A DNA stretch of 64,000 nt from Neobacillus driksii (GTDB lineage: Bacteria; Bacillota; Bacilli; Bacillales; Cytobacillaceae), in assembly GCF_013409995.1 (NCBI RefSeq), contig NZ_JACCBX010000007.1, forward strand, positions 248,001 through 312,000. Direction: 5' to 3'. The notes beneath the pieces were generated by a model. The model saw only the letters and a program-made list of their open reading frames with translations, was not told where the DNA came from and did no database searches. Positions 8,079 to 16,935 of this stretch are shown one piece after another. The position numbers were made by a program, and so were the translations under genes. How positions within the stretch are numbered: position 1 is the stretch's first letter; the number at the start of each line of letters is the position of its first letter.

Positions 8079-9746
8079 GTGTCCTTTTTTCGAAAGAAGA
8101 AACGAACCGTTAAAAAACCACAATTATTAACTCCGAGTAAATTGGTTTCACAAAAGGAAAACACACCAACTTCTAGCTCATTAACGGAGACTGAGAAACA
8201 AATCAAAGATATTCTCGGTAATAACGAAGATTTAAAAATAAAACATTTTAAGATTTTTGGCCAATTCTCAGCAGCTTGCGTATATTTTTCTAGCTTAGTT
8301 GATAAAGATTCTCTTAATAAGGATATACTGAAGTCTCTCATGTATGAACCTGATCATTTAATGGGAAAGGAAAAACCACTTACCCAATTGATCGACATGA
8401 TCCTAACAGAAACGATTTATCATAGTGAGGCAAAGGTTGGAGATAGCATTGATCAATTAATTCAATTGATGCTTCGCGGTGAAACGGTGATTTTTATTGA
8501 TGGCATCAAGGAAGCCATTCATATTGGAACACGAAAAGTGGAAAAAAGAGCGATTGACCAGCCTCAAACCGAACAAGTCATTTTAGGACCAAGGGAGGGT
8601 TTCATTGAAAGCATCGCTACGAATATTGCCTTATTAAGATACAGACTTCCAACACCAGACTTCCAAGTAAAAACCATGAAAATCGGCCGGCTGACAAAAT
8701 CAACGGTGGCCATTTGTTACCTTAAAGGAATTGCAAATGAGACAGTGATCAAAGAAGTGGAAAAGAGGCTTTCGGAGATTGATATTGATGCCATCCTAGA
8801 TGTGGGATATCTAGAACAATTTATTGAAGATAATCCTTTCTCACCATTTCCTCAGACCCAATCCACAGAACGACCAGATAAAACCGTGGCAAATTTAATA
8901 GAGGGACGAGTGGCTATTCTAGTTGATGGCTCACCATTTTCTTTATTGGTACCGGTTGTTTTTAATCAATTTTACCAAACAACAGAGGATTATTCGTCAA
9001 GGTTCTTAATGGGAAGTTTTGTTAGACTGGCGCGGATATTGGCATTAGTGTTTTCACTTATTTTTCCGTCACTCTATGTATCCCTTATTTCCTTTAATCC
9101 TGAATTACTGCCGACAGAATTTGCAGTAGCTGTTGCTGGCGGCCGGGCAGGGGTTCCTTATCCAGCGGTAATTGAGGTTCTAATTATTGAAGTTTCTATG
9201 GAAATATTGCGTGAAGCGACGGTCCGGCTTCCCAAACAAGTAGGCGGAGCCTTATCCATTGTTGGGGTGCTGGTAATCGGACAGGCTGCTGTTGAAGCAG
9301 GTTTATCCAGCCCGATAACAGTAGTGGTTATTGCCTTAACAACAATTGGTTCGTTTGCCACACCCACCTATACAGCAGCGTTTGCGCTAAGGATGCTGAG
9401 ATTTCCTATCATGATTTTGGCTGGGATTTTCGGACTATACGGCGTGATGGTAGGTGTTATCTTTATTTTCAATCATATGCTCTCTTTAAAATCTTTTGGT
9501 GTCCCATATATGGCACCTGTTTCTCCCTCTGACTATGAAGGGATGAAAGATGTAGTGGTACGGAGTCCGTTATGGTGGATGCCGAAAAGACCGGACTTTC
9601 TTCATCCATCTAACCAATCTAGACTTTCAGAAAATGAAAATAAGATGTTAGAGCATAGCAAACTAGGAAATGATCAGCGGGAGGGAACAACTGATGGGGG
9701 ATCCGAAGGAAATAACAGCACTTCAAGCCACAACGATCTTAATTAG
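8079..9746 (+). CDS. GerA-type germinant receptor, A subunit (second operon)
   Basis: A second A-subunit, 555 residues, paralogous to the one at 3902. It has the same LGPREGFIESIATNIALLRYRL and TERPDKTVANLIEGRV blocks and the membrane signature REATVRLPKQVGGALSIVGVLVIGQAAV. The basic start SFFRKKKRTVKK and a Ser/Asn-rich C-terminal tail (about 45 residues) are not seen in the first copy. GTG 8079 follows gttaggaggtgggag. Its last 53 bases overlap the permease gene. The sequences have diverged enough to suggest a different germinant. Confidence 0.92.
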   Translation: MSFFRKKKRTVKKPQLLTPSKLVSQKENTPTSSSLTETEKQIKDILGNNEDLKIKHFKIFGQFSAACVYFSSLVDKDSLNKDILKSLMYEPDHLMGKEKPLTQLIDMILTETIYHSEAKVGDSIDQLIQLMLRGETVIFIDGIKEAIHIGTRKVEKRAIDQPQTEQVILGPREGFIESIATNIALLRYRLPTPDFQVKTMKIGRLTKSTVAICYLKGIANETVIKEVEKRLSEIDIDAILDVGYLEQFIEDNPFSPFPQTQSTERPDKTVANLIEGRVAILVDGSPFSLLVPVVFNQFYQTTEDYSSRFLMGSFVRLARILALVFSLIFPSLYVSLISFNPELLPTEFAVAVAGGRAGVPYPAVIEVLIIEVSMEILREATVRLPKQVGGALSIVGVLVIGQAAVEAGLSSPITVVVIALTTIGSFATPTYTAAFALRMLRFPIMILAGIFGLYGVMVGVIFIFNHMLSLKSFGVPYMAPVSPSDYEGMKDVVVRSPLWWMPKRPDFLHPSNQSRLSENENKMLEHSKLGNDQREGTTDGGSEGNNSTSSHNDLN

Positions 9747-10806
9747 TACGATTATTGGGGTAGGTGTTCTCCCATTGCCTTTGTTTGCTGTCAGAGCAGG
9801 GGAAACGAGTGCTCCATTCGTCACCCTGACTGGAGTTTTTTTGGCAGCTATTGGATTAATGATCCTAACTTATCTTGGGATTCGCCATCCTCATAAAACC
9901 ATTATTACTTATAGTCAAGATATCATTGGGAAATGGCTGGGGAAGATTTTTAGCATAGTTGTTATCTTCTTTTTTTTAATATTAAGTAGTCTGACAGCAC
10001 GAGAGTTCGGTGCTGTTGTGGTAACGGCAGTGCTAAGAGAAACACCCTTAGAAGTAACGGTTATTGTTATGCTTTTATTGGCAGCGATTAGCTGTCGGAA
10101 CAATATCAATGTTTTTGCCTATATCCACAATCTGTATGTCCCTATGATATTAGCACCCGTTTTAATTGTCGTTGCCTTTTCATTGAAGAATGCCAATCTC
10201 TTATATTTACGTCCAATTTTTTTAGGAAATGATCTTTGGAATATGGCTGGAGGGATGCTCACCGTTTCAGCGCTATTTCAGGGGTCCTTCATTATTACGA
10301 TGATTATTCCTGCCATGAAAACGCCCAAAAAAGCAATGAAGGCTAGTTTATGGGGAATCCTGATTTCAGGAGGACTATACTTATTAATTGTGATTGCTAC
10401 GGTGGCTATTTTTGGACCAGAAGAAATTAAACAAATCTTTTGGCCCACGTTAGAACTGGCTCGGACAACAGCAATTCCAGGTAATATCCTACAAAGGCTC
10501 GATATCATCTTTTTGGCGGTATGGGTTTTGGCTGTTTTTACTACCTTATTCTCAAGTTACTACTTTACCATCCATTCTATTAAAGAGCTTTTCAGACTGA
10601 AAGACCATAAAGTACTCTCTTATTTTATTCTGCCATTTGTGTTTTTTTTGGCGATGGCACCGCAAAACGTTTTACACATGTATGAGATTATCCAATTAAT
10701 TGGAAGAGCAGGTTTACTTATTACAATTATCTATCCTGCTTTCCTTTTACTAATCGATTTCCTCAGGAGCTGGAGGAGGAAAAAAAATGTGGCTAAACCA
10801 TCGTAA
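9694..10806 (+). CDS. GerB-type germinant receptor permease subunit (second operon)
   Basis: APC-like spore germination permease of about 370 residues with ten hydrophobic spans. The start region ITALQATTILISTIIGVGVLPLPLF is typical of GerB proteins. I chose ATG 9694 because gggaggg lies at proper spacing before it; the in-frame ATG at 9670 lacks a ribosome site. The gene begins inside the A gene and overlaps the following lipoprotein gene by 20 bases, so the three subunits are translationally coupled. Confidence 0.9.
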   Translation: MGDPKEITALQATTILISTIIGVGVLPLPLFAVRAGETSAPFVTLTGVFLAAIGLMILTYLGIRHPHKTIITYSQDIIGKWLGKIFSIVVIFFFLILSSLTAREFGAVVVTAVLRETPLEVTVIVMLLLAAISCRNNINVFAYIHNLYVPMILAPVLIVVAFSLKNANLLYLRPIFLGNDLWNMAGGMLTVSALFQGSFIITMIIPAMKTPKKAMKASLWGILISGGLYLLIVIATVAIFGPEEIKQIFWPTLELARTTAIPGNILQRLDIIFLAVWVLAVFTTLFSSYYFTIHSIKELFRLKDHKVLSYFILPFVFFLAMAPQNVLHMYEIIQLIGRAGLLITIIYPAFLLLIDFLRSWRRKKNVAKPS

Positions 10807-12004
10807 GTTAATAATTATTATGTTTTCTATTCTCATACCATTATTCCTATCTGGCTGCTGGGATAGTAGGGAAATCGAGAAAAGAGCAAATGTTTTGGCA
10901 ATTGGAGTTGATATAGCGAGTGAAGAGGATCGAAAAAAGGAAGATGAGATCTCTCATTTGAGCAAAGAATTTCCGACTCCTGATGAAGAGATGATTAAGG
11001 TTACTGCCCAAATTGCTGTCCCTGGAGAAATACCACTAGGTCCACAGCAGCCTGGTGGTTCTGCAAAGCCAGTATTGGTTGTAGAGGTGGTTGGCCATTC
11101 CTTTCAGGATGCGATGCTAAATCTGCAGCAGGAAGTTGCGAATGAATTGTTTTTAGGTCATTTACGGATAATTGTCTTTAGTGAGGATATAGCAAGATCA
11201 GGAACAAGCCGTTTTAATGATTTTCTAAGACGTAATCCCGAGATTCGCAGAACTGCCTCACTAGTGGTGTCAAAGGAACCAGCATCAAAATATATGAACA
11301 TAACCCCAGAGCTGGAACGTATTCCATCCCTATATTTAGCAGAACTGGTTGATAATTTAACGGCATTAGGAAAATTTCCACCCAGCTTCATTGGCCTTTT
11401 TTGGACCATTTACTCTAGTAAGGGCCAGGATCCTTACCTTCCATACTTAGAATTAAAAGGAAAGTCTGCCATACAACTAAACGGTCTAGCTTATTTTCAT
11501 GGTGATAAGATGGTCGGTAAGACAAATCCACTGGAAATAGGTGTTTTTATGTCCGTAAGGGGAATAGGCAGAGGCGGTTATGGTGCATTTGCCGAAGTAC
11601 CTGGCAAGGATGAATCCGTCTTAGTAAGGACAGTCAGCCGAAATACAAGAACGAAAGTCGGTATTAAAAATGGTAAACCGCATGTCTCAATTAAGATCCA
11701 GTATGAAAGTGAAATAGATGAAAAGGAAAGTGCAGCAATACAGCTATCGGATTCAGCTATATTGAAAAAAATTGAAAAAGCAACTTCTAAAGATGCCAAA
11801 AGGTCGATTGAAAAATTAATAGCTACAACGCAGAAAACAAAATCTGATATTTTTGGGTTTGGTGAACATTTTCGGGCCAAATTACCGCAATATTGGAACC
11901 GAAACGTAAAAACAAAAGAAAAGTGGGATGGAATTTACCAGAATCTTACTTTTGATGTAAAGGTTGATTCCCATATTCACCGAGTTGGCATGAAATCTAA
12001 ATAA
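10787..12004 (+). CDS. GerC-type germinant receptor lipoprotein (second operon)
   Basis: Ger(x)C family lipoprotein of 405 residues. The signal peptide ends in LFLSGCWDSREIEKRANVLAIGVD, with the lipobox Cys and the WDxRE stretch characteristic of the family. The C-terminal end (WNRNVKTKEKWDGIYQNLTFDVKVD) also matches. ATG 10787 follows ggaggagg at ideal spacing and lies within the end of the permease gene. It completes the second receptor; the D gene follows after 10 bases. Confidence 0.92.
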   Translation: MWLNHRKLIIIMFSILIPLFLSGCWDSREIEKRANVLAIGVDIASEEDRKKEDEISHLSKEFPTPDEEMIKVTAQIAVPGEIPLGPQQPGGSAKPVLVVEVVGHSFQDAMLNLQQEVANELFLGHLRIIVFSEDIARSGTSRFNDFLRRNPEIRRTASLVVSKEPASKYMNITPELERIPSLYLAELVDNLTALGKFPPSFIGLFWTIYSSKGQDPYLPYLELKGKSAIQLNGLAYFHGDKMVGKTNPLEIGVFMSVRGIGRGGYGAFAEVPGKDESVLVRTVSRNTRTKVGIKNGKPHVSIKIQYESEIDEKESAAIQLSDSAILKKIEKATSKDAKRSIEKLIATTQKTKSDIFGFGEHFRAKLPQYWNRNVKTKEKWDGIYQNLTFDVKVDSHIHRVGMKSK

Positions 12005-12014
12005 GGAGTTTTTT

Positions 12015-12215
12015 ATGTATATCGGATATTTAAATTATGTAATCGTACTCTGCTGGGTAACAGGGGGATTAATCCTACTTACCGATGTAAAAGCTTATAA
12101 AAATGCTTCGCTCAAAAAAGAACAGAAGGTGTCAAAATTTTTAGGATTGGTAAATATTTCAATTGGCTTTGGGTTAATTGCTGGAGATTTCATATTTTCA
12201 CATTTCATGTGGTGA
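12015..12215 (+). CDS. Small two-span membrane protein, D gene of the second germination operon
   Basis: A 66-residue protein with two hydrophobic helices (YLNYVIVLCWVTGGLILLTDV and FLGLVNISIGFGLIAGDFIF) flanking a Lys-rich loop. ATG 12015 follows aaggag. It sits where the first receptor operon has its own 52-residue D protein, has similar topology but little identity, and is followed by the operon terminator. It is probably an accessory subunit that tunes the receptor. Confidence 0.78.
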   Translation: MYIGYLNYVIVLCWVTGGLILLTDVKAYKNASLKKEQKVSKFLGLVNISIGFGLIAGDFIFSHFMW

Positions 12216-12223
12216 TTTGGTTT

Positions 12224-12253
12224 TTGGACTTCATTCTGAGGTCCAATTTTTTT
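12224..12253 (+). terminator. Terminator of the second germination operon
   Basis: TTGGAC (12224-12229) pairs with GTCCAA (12241-12246), followed by seven T residues. Confidence 0.8.
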
Positions 12254-12365
12254 ATGAATTTTGAGGGTAAATGTATCCGTTATCACCTTGATAAAATAAA
12301 GGTTTTTACGATACTTTATCCGGTTAAAGTAGTGAAATAATGTGTTAGATAACCTTCCAAAGTCA

Positions 12366-12382
12366 TGTAAATAAAGCTGTCA
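12366..12382 (+). promoter_or_regulatory. Weak candidate TnrA-like site upstream of nirB
   Basis: TGTAAATAAAGCTGTCA resembles the TnrA consensus TGTNA-N7-TNACA at about three mismatches, 50 bases upstream of nirB. TnrA controls nitrite assimilation in B. subtilis, so the location makes sense, but the match is imperfect. Confidence 0.25.
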
Positions 12383-12433
12383 TGATGTTATAAATAATTC
12401 AGATAATTCAAAACGAATAAGGAAGGTGTTCAC

Positions 12434-14842
12434 ATGATAAAACAAAAGCTAGTTCTCATAGGGAATGGAATGGCAGGAGTCAGAGCGATTGAAGAAGTGT
12501 TGAAAATAAACCCAGATGGATTTGAAGTTACAATTTTTGGTACAGAACCATATCCAAATTATAATCGAATTCAATTATCAAAGGTGTTGCAGGGTGGTAC
12601 TTCAGTGAGTGACATTACCTTAAATGACTGGGAATGGTATCAAGATAACATGATTCGCTTTTATCCAGGAGAGACAGTTACAGCCATTAATACAAAAACA
12701 AAAACGGTCAGTACTGATAAAGGGCGAACAGAATCCTATGATCAATTAATCATTGCTACTGGCTCCAACCCATTCATGCTTCCATTACCAGGCGCCGATA
12801 AGGAAGGAGTTAAGGCGTTTCGGAATATAAAAGACTGCGAAGAGATGATTGAATATTCGAAAAAACACAAAAAAGCGGCGGTCATTGGCGGAGGCCTGCT
12901 GGGATTGGAAGCGGCAAGAGGACTTCTTAACCTCGGAATGGAGGTAGATGTCATTCATATTTTCGATTACTTAATGGAGCGTCAGTTAGATCGAACCGCA
13001 GGGAAATTACTGCAAGCAGAACTAGAAAAACAGGGAATGAATTTTATTTTACAAAAAAATACTGCAGAAATTACCGGCAGAAAACATGTCACAGGACTAA
13101 AATTTTCGGATGGAAGCAGAATTAAAGCAGATTTGGTCGTGATGGCGGTCGGGATTAAACCCAATGTCGCGTTGGCACAAGAAGCGGGTATACCTGTTAA
13201 CCGAGGTATTCTTGTAAATGATTATTTAGAGACAGACATCCCAAATGTGTTTGCGGTAGGAGAATGTGCCGAGCACCGCGGAATTGCCTACGGATTAGTG
13301 GCTCCTCTATATCAGCAAGGACAAGTATTAGCGAAAAGACTCTGTGGCGTGCGAGATAATGGCTACCAAGGTTCTGTGTTATCAACCCAATTAAAGGTGT
13401 CTGGTGTCGATGTTTTCTCGGCAGGAAAAATAAACGAAGATGAGAGTACCAAAGTATATAAAATGTACGACGATTGGAATGGGACTTATAAGAAAGTACT
13501 CATTGAAGACGGAAAAATTGCAGGTGCTGTCCTGTTCGGTGATACAAAGGATGGAAATAAGTTATTCGACTTTATTAAAAAAGGGGCACTGATTGAGGAG
13601 TATTTAGAGTCATCTCAAAGTGCTAATTCTGAGGTTAATTTAGTAGCAAGCATGTCTGATGAGGAGATTATTTGCGGCTGTAATGGTGTCACAAAAGGAA
13701 GTATTGTCGAGGCAATTAAAGCAAATGGATTAACGACCGTTGATCAGGTGACAGGCTGTACGAACGCTTCCCGCTCATGTGGGGGCTGCAAATCTCTTGT
13801 TTCTGATTTACTTGCATGTACACTTGGAGAACACTATCAAGCGGACCAAAAGGAAGCAATTTGTGGCTGTACCACATTATCAAGGGATGAAGTCCTTGCG
13901 GAAATTCGTGAAAAAGGTCTCACTCATATTCGCGAAGTAATGAACGTGTTGGAGTGGGAGTCTGATGGCTGTTCAAAATGTAAACCAGCTTTAAATTATT
14001 ACTTAGGAATGATCAATCCACTGAAATATCAAGACGAGCACGAAGCCAGATATGTTAATGAAAGAATGCATGCGAATATCCAAAAGGATGGTACCTACTC
14101 CGTTGTTCCAAGAATGTATGGCGGCGTTACAACCTCCGAAGACCTAAGGAAAATTGCCGATGTTGCCGATAAATATAAGGTTGGCATGATAAAGGTTACG
14201 GGCGGTCAACGTATTGATTTACTCGGTGTATACAAAGAAGACCTGCCAAAGATTTGGGCAGAACTTGATATGCCATCTGGGTCAGCATATTCTAAAGGAC
14301 TTCGCACTGTAAAAACCTGTGTAGGTGAAAATTTCTGCCGGTTTGGAACGCAGGATTCAATTGGAATGGGAATCAGACTAGAAAGGAAGTTCGAAGGTCT
14401 AAACACTCCGCATAAAGTGAAAATGGCTGTGTCAGCCTGTCCCCGTAATTGTGCAGAAAGCGGAATTAAAGATGTAGGTGTGGTCGGTGTGGAAGGTGCT
14501 TGGGAAATGTATGTAGGCGGCAATGGCGGGACTCATCTACGTGAAGCGGATTTATTGTTTAAGTTCAAATCAGGTGATGAGTTGGTCGAGATGATTGGGG
14601 CATTCCTTCAATATTATCGCGAAAGTGCTAAATACCTAGAAAGGACTTCAGCATGGGTGGAGCGCTTAGGGATCGACCATATTAGAGAGGTGCTATCGGA
14701 TGAATTAATGGTCAAGGAATACAATAATCGAATCGATGAGGCACTGTCTGTGGTTCAAGATCCATGGAAAGAAGCGATTAATAATAAAAACCTTTTAAGA
14801 GACTTATATCAAAATGTAAAGGTACCTGTAGAAACGAAATAA
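12434..14842 (+). CDS. nirB: Nitrite reductase [NAD(P)H] large subunit
   Basis: An 802-residue siroheme enzyme that reduces nitrite to ammonium in the cytoplasm. In order: a Rossmann FAD/NAD domain (GNGMAGVRAIEE, then IGGGLLGLEAARGL), a BFD-like [2Fe-2S] domain near residues 415-470 (CGCNGVTKGS, CTNASRSCGGCK) with a second related Cys block, and a sulfite/nitrite reductase domain. The siroheme/[4Fe-4S] ligands are CVGENFC and CPRNC. The gene leads a nitrite assimilation cluster with the Rieske subunit, transporter and siroheme methyltransferase. It corresponds to B. subtilis nasD. Confidence 0.95.
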   Translation: MIKQKLVLIGNGMAGVRAIEEVLKINPDGFEVTIFGTEPYPNYNRIQLSKVLQGGTSVSDITLNDWEWYQDNMIRFYPGETVTAINTKTKTVSTDKGRTESYDQLIIATGSNPFMLPLPGADKEGVKAFRNIKDCEEMIEYSKKHKKAAVIGGGLLGLEAARGLLNLGMEVDVIHIFDYLMERQLDRTAGKLLQAELEKQGMNFILQKNTAEITGRKHVTGLKFSDGSRIKADLVVMAVGIKPNVALAQEAGIPVNRGILVNDYLETDIPNVFAVGECAEHRGIAYGLVAPLYQQGQVLAKRLCGVRDNGYQGSVLSTQLKVSGVDVFSAGKINEDESTKVYKMYDDWNGTYKKVLIEDGKIAGAVLFGDTKDGNKLFDFIKKGALIEEYLESSQSANSEVNLVASMSDEEIICGCNGVTKGSIVEAIKANGLTTVDQVTGCTNASRSCGGCKSLVSDLLACTLGEHYQADQKEAICGCTTLSRDEVLAEIREKGLTHIREVMNVLEWESDGCSKCKPALNYYLGMINPLKYQDEHEARYVNERMHANIQKDGTYSVVPRMYGGVTTSEDLRKIADVADKYKVGMIKVTGGQRIDLLGVYKEDLPKIWAELDMPSGSAYSKGLRTVKTCVGENFCRFGTQDSIGMGIRLERKFEGLNTPHKVKMAVSACPRNCAESGIKDVGVVGVEGAWEMYVGGNGGTHLREADLLFKFKSGDELVEMIGAFLQYYRESAKYLERTSAWVERLGIDHIREVLSDELMVKEYNNRIDEALSVVQDPWKEAINNKNLLRDLYQNVKVPVETK

Positions 14843-14857
14843 TGGGGAGTGGATCTT

Positions 14858-15181
14858 ATGGAAAAAACATTACGCAGCGTCTTCATCGGGGAAGTAGCAG
14901 AATTACCGCAAAAGTTGGGAAAAACAGTCATCGTTGGCAATAAGGAAATCGCCGTTTTTAAAACGGAAAATGGCGATATCCGAGCCATTGAGAACCGCTG
15001 TCCCCATAAAGGCGGCGTCCTTGCAGAAGGTATACTCAGTGGGGAATATGTATTTTGCCCCATGCATGATTGGAAAATAAGTGTTAAAGACGGCAATGTC
15101 CAGGCGCCAGATGTAGGTTGCGTTCAGACTTACCCAGTGGAGGTTAAGAGCGGTCAAGTCTATGTCTTAATCAGAGAATAG
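14858..15181 (+). CDS. nirD: Nitrite reductase small subunit (Rieske type)
   Basis: A 107-residue Rieske-like protein, partner of NirB in NAD(P)H nitrite reductase. The [2Fe-2S] ligands are visible as NRCPHKGG (C-x-H) and FCPMHDWK (C-x2-H), with normal spacing. Start ATG 14858 lies 8 nt after ggggag; a GTG at 14849 is in frame but is part of the ribosome site. It follows nirB after 15 bases and is surely co-transcribed. It corresponds to B. subtilis nasE. Confidence 0.93.
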   Translation: MEKTLRSVFIGEVAELPQKLGKTVIVGNKEIAVFKTENGDIRAIENRCPHKGGVLAEGILSGEYVFCPMHDWKISVKDGNVQAPDVGCVQTYPVEVKSGQVYVLIRE

Positions 15182-15300
15182 ATGGGGATGTCGGTCTCGT
15201 TCGTTCAATAGGTTCATAGTGATCGAGTCAGGGCAGCGAACGTGGTTTCGGTCACTATGAAAAAATGAAACAAGTTCATAAAATTTTGGGGGTGAAAAAG

Positions 15301-16146
15301 ATGTCGAGAATAAGTCCAAATCAAGTAGTGGAAAGTATGATTCAAGCAGGAAAAGTAAAGGCAAAATTACCTGTTAAGGATCTGCTCATCAGGGGTGCAC
15401 TAGGTGGAGCCTTGCTCGGATTTGGCACGACATTGGCTTTTACAGCTGAGATCCAAACAGGACTAGGGATTGTCGGGGCATTACTTTTTCCTGCTGCATT
15501 TGTCATTATTATTCTCCTTGGATTGGAATTAGTTACAGGAAGTTTTGCTCTCATTCCCGTTGCAGTAATGGCGAAAAAAGCAACAGGAACCGAGATGTTA
15601 AAGAATTGGTTTTGGGTCATTGTTGGTCATGTAATTGGAACTGTTTTTTACGCCATTTTATATATAGTAGCTGTTACACAGCTCGGTCAGGTCACCAATC
15701 ATGCAGTTACTGCAAAGATCCTTGCAGTGGCGGAAACAAAAACGCTGGGGTACAAAAGTCTCGGTCCAGAAGGGTTGCTCGTCGTATTTGTAAAAGCGAT
15801 GCTCTGTAATTGGATGGTGACACTTGGTGTTGTAATGGCAATGACGACAAAGTCCGTAATTGGAAAAATTGCGGCAATGTGGCTGCCAATAGTAATTTTC
15901 TTTGCCCAAGGCTTTGAGCACGCAGTTGTCAATATGTTTGTCATCCCAGCAGGCATGATTCTTGGCGCAGATATTAGCATAGCTGATTGGTGGCTGTGGA
16001 ATCAAATACCTGTGCTAATTGGGAATTTAGTCAGTGGGGTTCTTTTTACCGGATTTGCGCTTTATTACACACACGGGAAACAAGAATCGAGAATGGTTTT
16101 GGAAATGCCCAGAACAAAAGCAGCTGTATCGAGTACACAGCGATAA
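15301..16146 (+). CDS. nirC: Formate/nitrite transporter family protein (NirC-like)
   Basis: About 281 residues with six membrane helices, the FNT pentameric channel family. The pattern GALGGALLGFGTTLAF and the GLELVTGSFALIP stretch (central NTGS-like loop) are typical. Between the reductase and siroheme methyltransferase genes it most likely moves nitrite. Start ATG 15301 follows tgggggtgaa; the longer ORF from 15265 has no ribosome site. About 120 bases separate it from nirD; no terminator is evident. Confidence 0.88.
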   Translation: MSRISPNQVVESMIQAGKVKAKLPVKDLLIRGALGGALLGFGTTLAFTAEIQTGLGIVGALLFPAAFVIIILLGLELVTGSFALIPVAVMAKKATGTEMLKNWFWVIVGHVIGTVFYAILYIVAVTQLGQVTNHAVTAKILAVAETKTLGYKSLGPEGLLVVFVKAMLCNWMVTLGVVMAMTTKSVIGKIAAMWLPIVIFFAQGFEHAVVNMFVIPAGMILGADISIADWWLWNQIPVLIGNLVSGVLFTGFALYYTHGKQESRMVLEMPRTKAAVSSTQR

Positions 16147-16161
16147 GAAGGAGCGATGGTT

Positions 16162-16935
16162 ATGGGGAAAGCGTATATTGTTGGAGCAGGCCCGGGTGAC
16201 CCGGAATTAATAACGGTAAAGGCATTAAGATGTATCCAGAATGCAGATGTTATTCTTTATGACCGTCTGGTTAATCCAGAACTGTTAAAGGAAGCAAATA
16301 GGGATTGCCAGCTGATTTATTGTGGGAAACAACCAAATTATCATACATTACAGCAAGAAACGATCAACCATCTGCTAGTCAAGTACACCAAACAAGGGAA
16401 AACCGTTGTCCGCTTAAAAGGCGGTGATCCCTTTGTATTTGGACGCGGAGCAGAGGAGGTCGAAGCTTTGGTGGCAAAGGGGCTTCAAGTTGAAGTGGTT
16501 CCAGGCATAACAGCAGGAATAGCCGCTCCAGCCTATGCTGGAATCCCCATTACACATCGAGAATTAGGAAGCTCTTTTGCTGTCGTCACGGGGCATAAGC
16601 CGAAGGGGGAGCCAACCGATATTAATTGGAAAAGTCTCGCAACTGCAGTTGACACACTGGCTATTTACATGGGAATAACCAACCTCTCGTATATATGCGA
16701 GGAATTAATGAAACATGGAAAAAATGAAAATACCCCTGTTGCGATCATTCAGCAAGGAACAACACTGGCACAGCGAACGGTTACAGGAACACTTAGCTCC
16801 ATTGTCAGCGTCGTTAAAAAAGAAGGTATTCAAAATCCTGCTATGGTAATTGTTGGAGAAGTTGTCACCTTCCGTGATAAAATAAGTTTACTAGAAGCAG
16901 AGGGGAAGGCTGAAAGCTATGCAACAATGGCTTAA
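16162..16935 (+). CDS. cobA: Uroporphyrinogen-III C-methyltransferase (first copy)
   Basis: SUMT methylates uroporphyrinogen III twice with SAM to make precorrin-2, the precursor of siroheme needed by NirB and CysI. Motifs: VGAGPGDPELITVKA at the N terminus and VRLKGGDPFVFGRG in the middle, with VVPGITAGIAAPAYAGIP following. Length about 257 is normal for a single-domain SUMT. ATG 16162 is 8 nt from aaggag; ATG 16156 is too close. It is paralogous to the copy at 21991 and equivalent to B. subtilis nasF. It overlaps the next gene by 17 bases. Confidence 0.93.
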   Translation: MGKAYIVGAGPGDPELITVKALRCIQNADVILYDRLVNPELLKEANRDCQLIYCGKQPNYHTLQQETINHLLVKYTKQGKTVVRLKGGDPFVFGRGAEEVEALVAKGLQVEVVPGITAGIAAPAYAGIPITHRELGSSFAVVTGHKPKGEPTDINWKSLATAVDTLAIYMGITNLSYICEELMKHGKNENTPVAIIQQGTTLAQRTVTGTLSSIVSVVKKEGIQNPAMVIVGEVVTFRDKISLLEAEGKAESYATMA

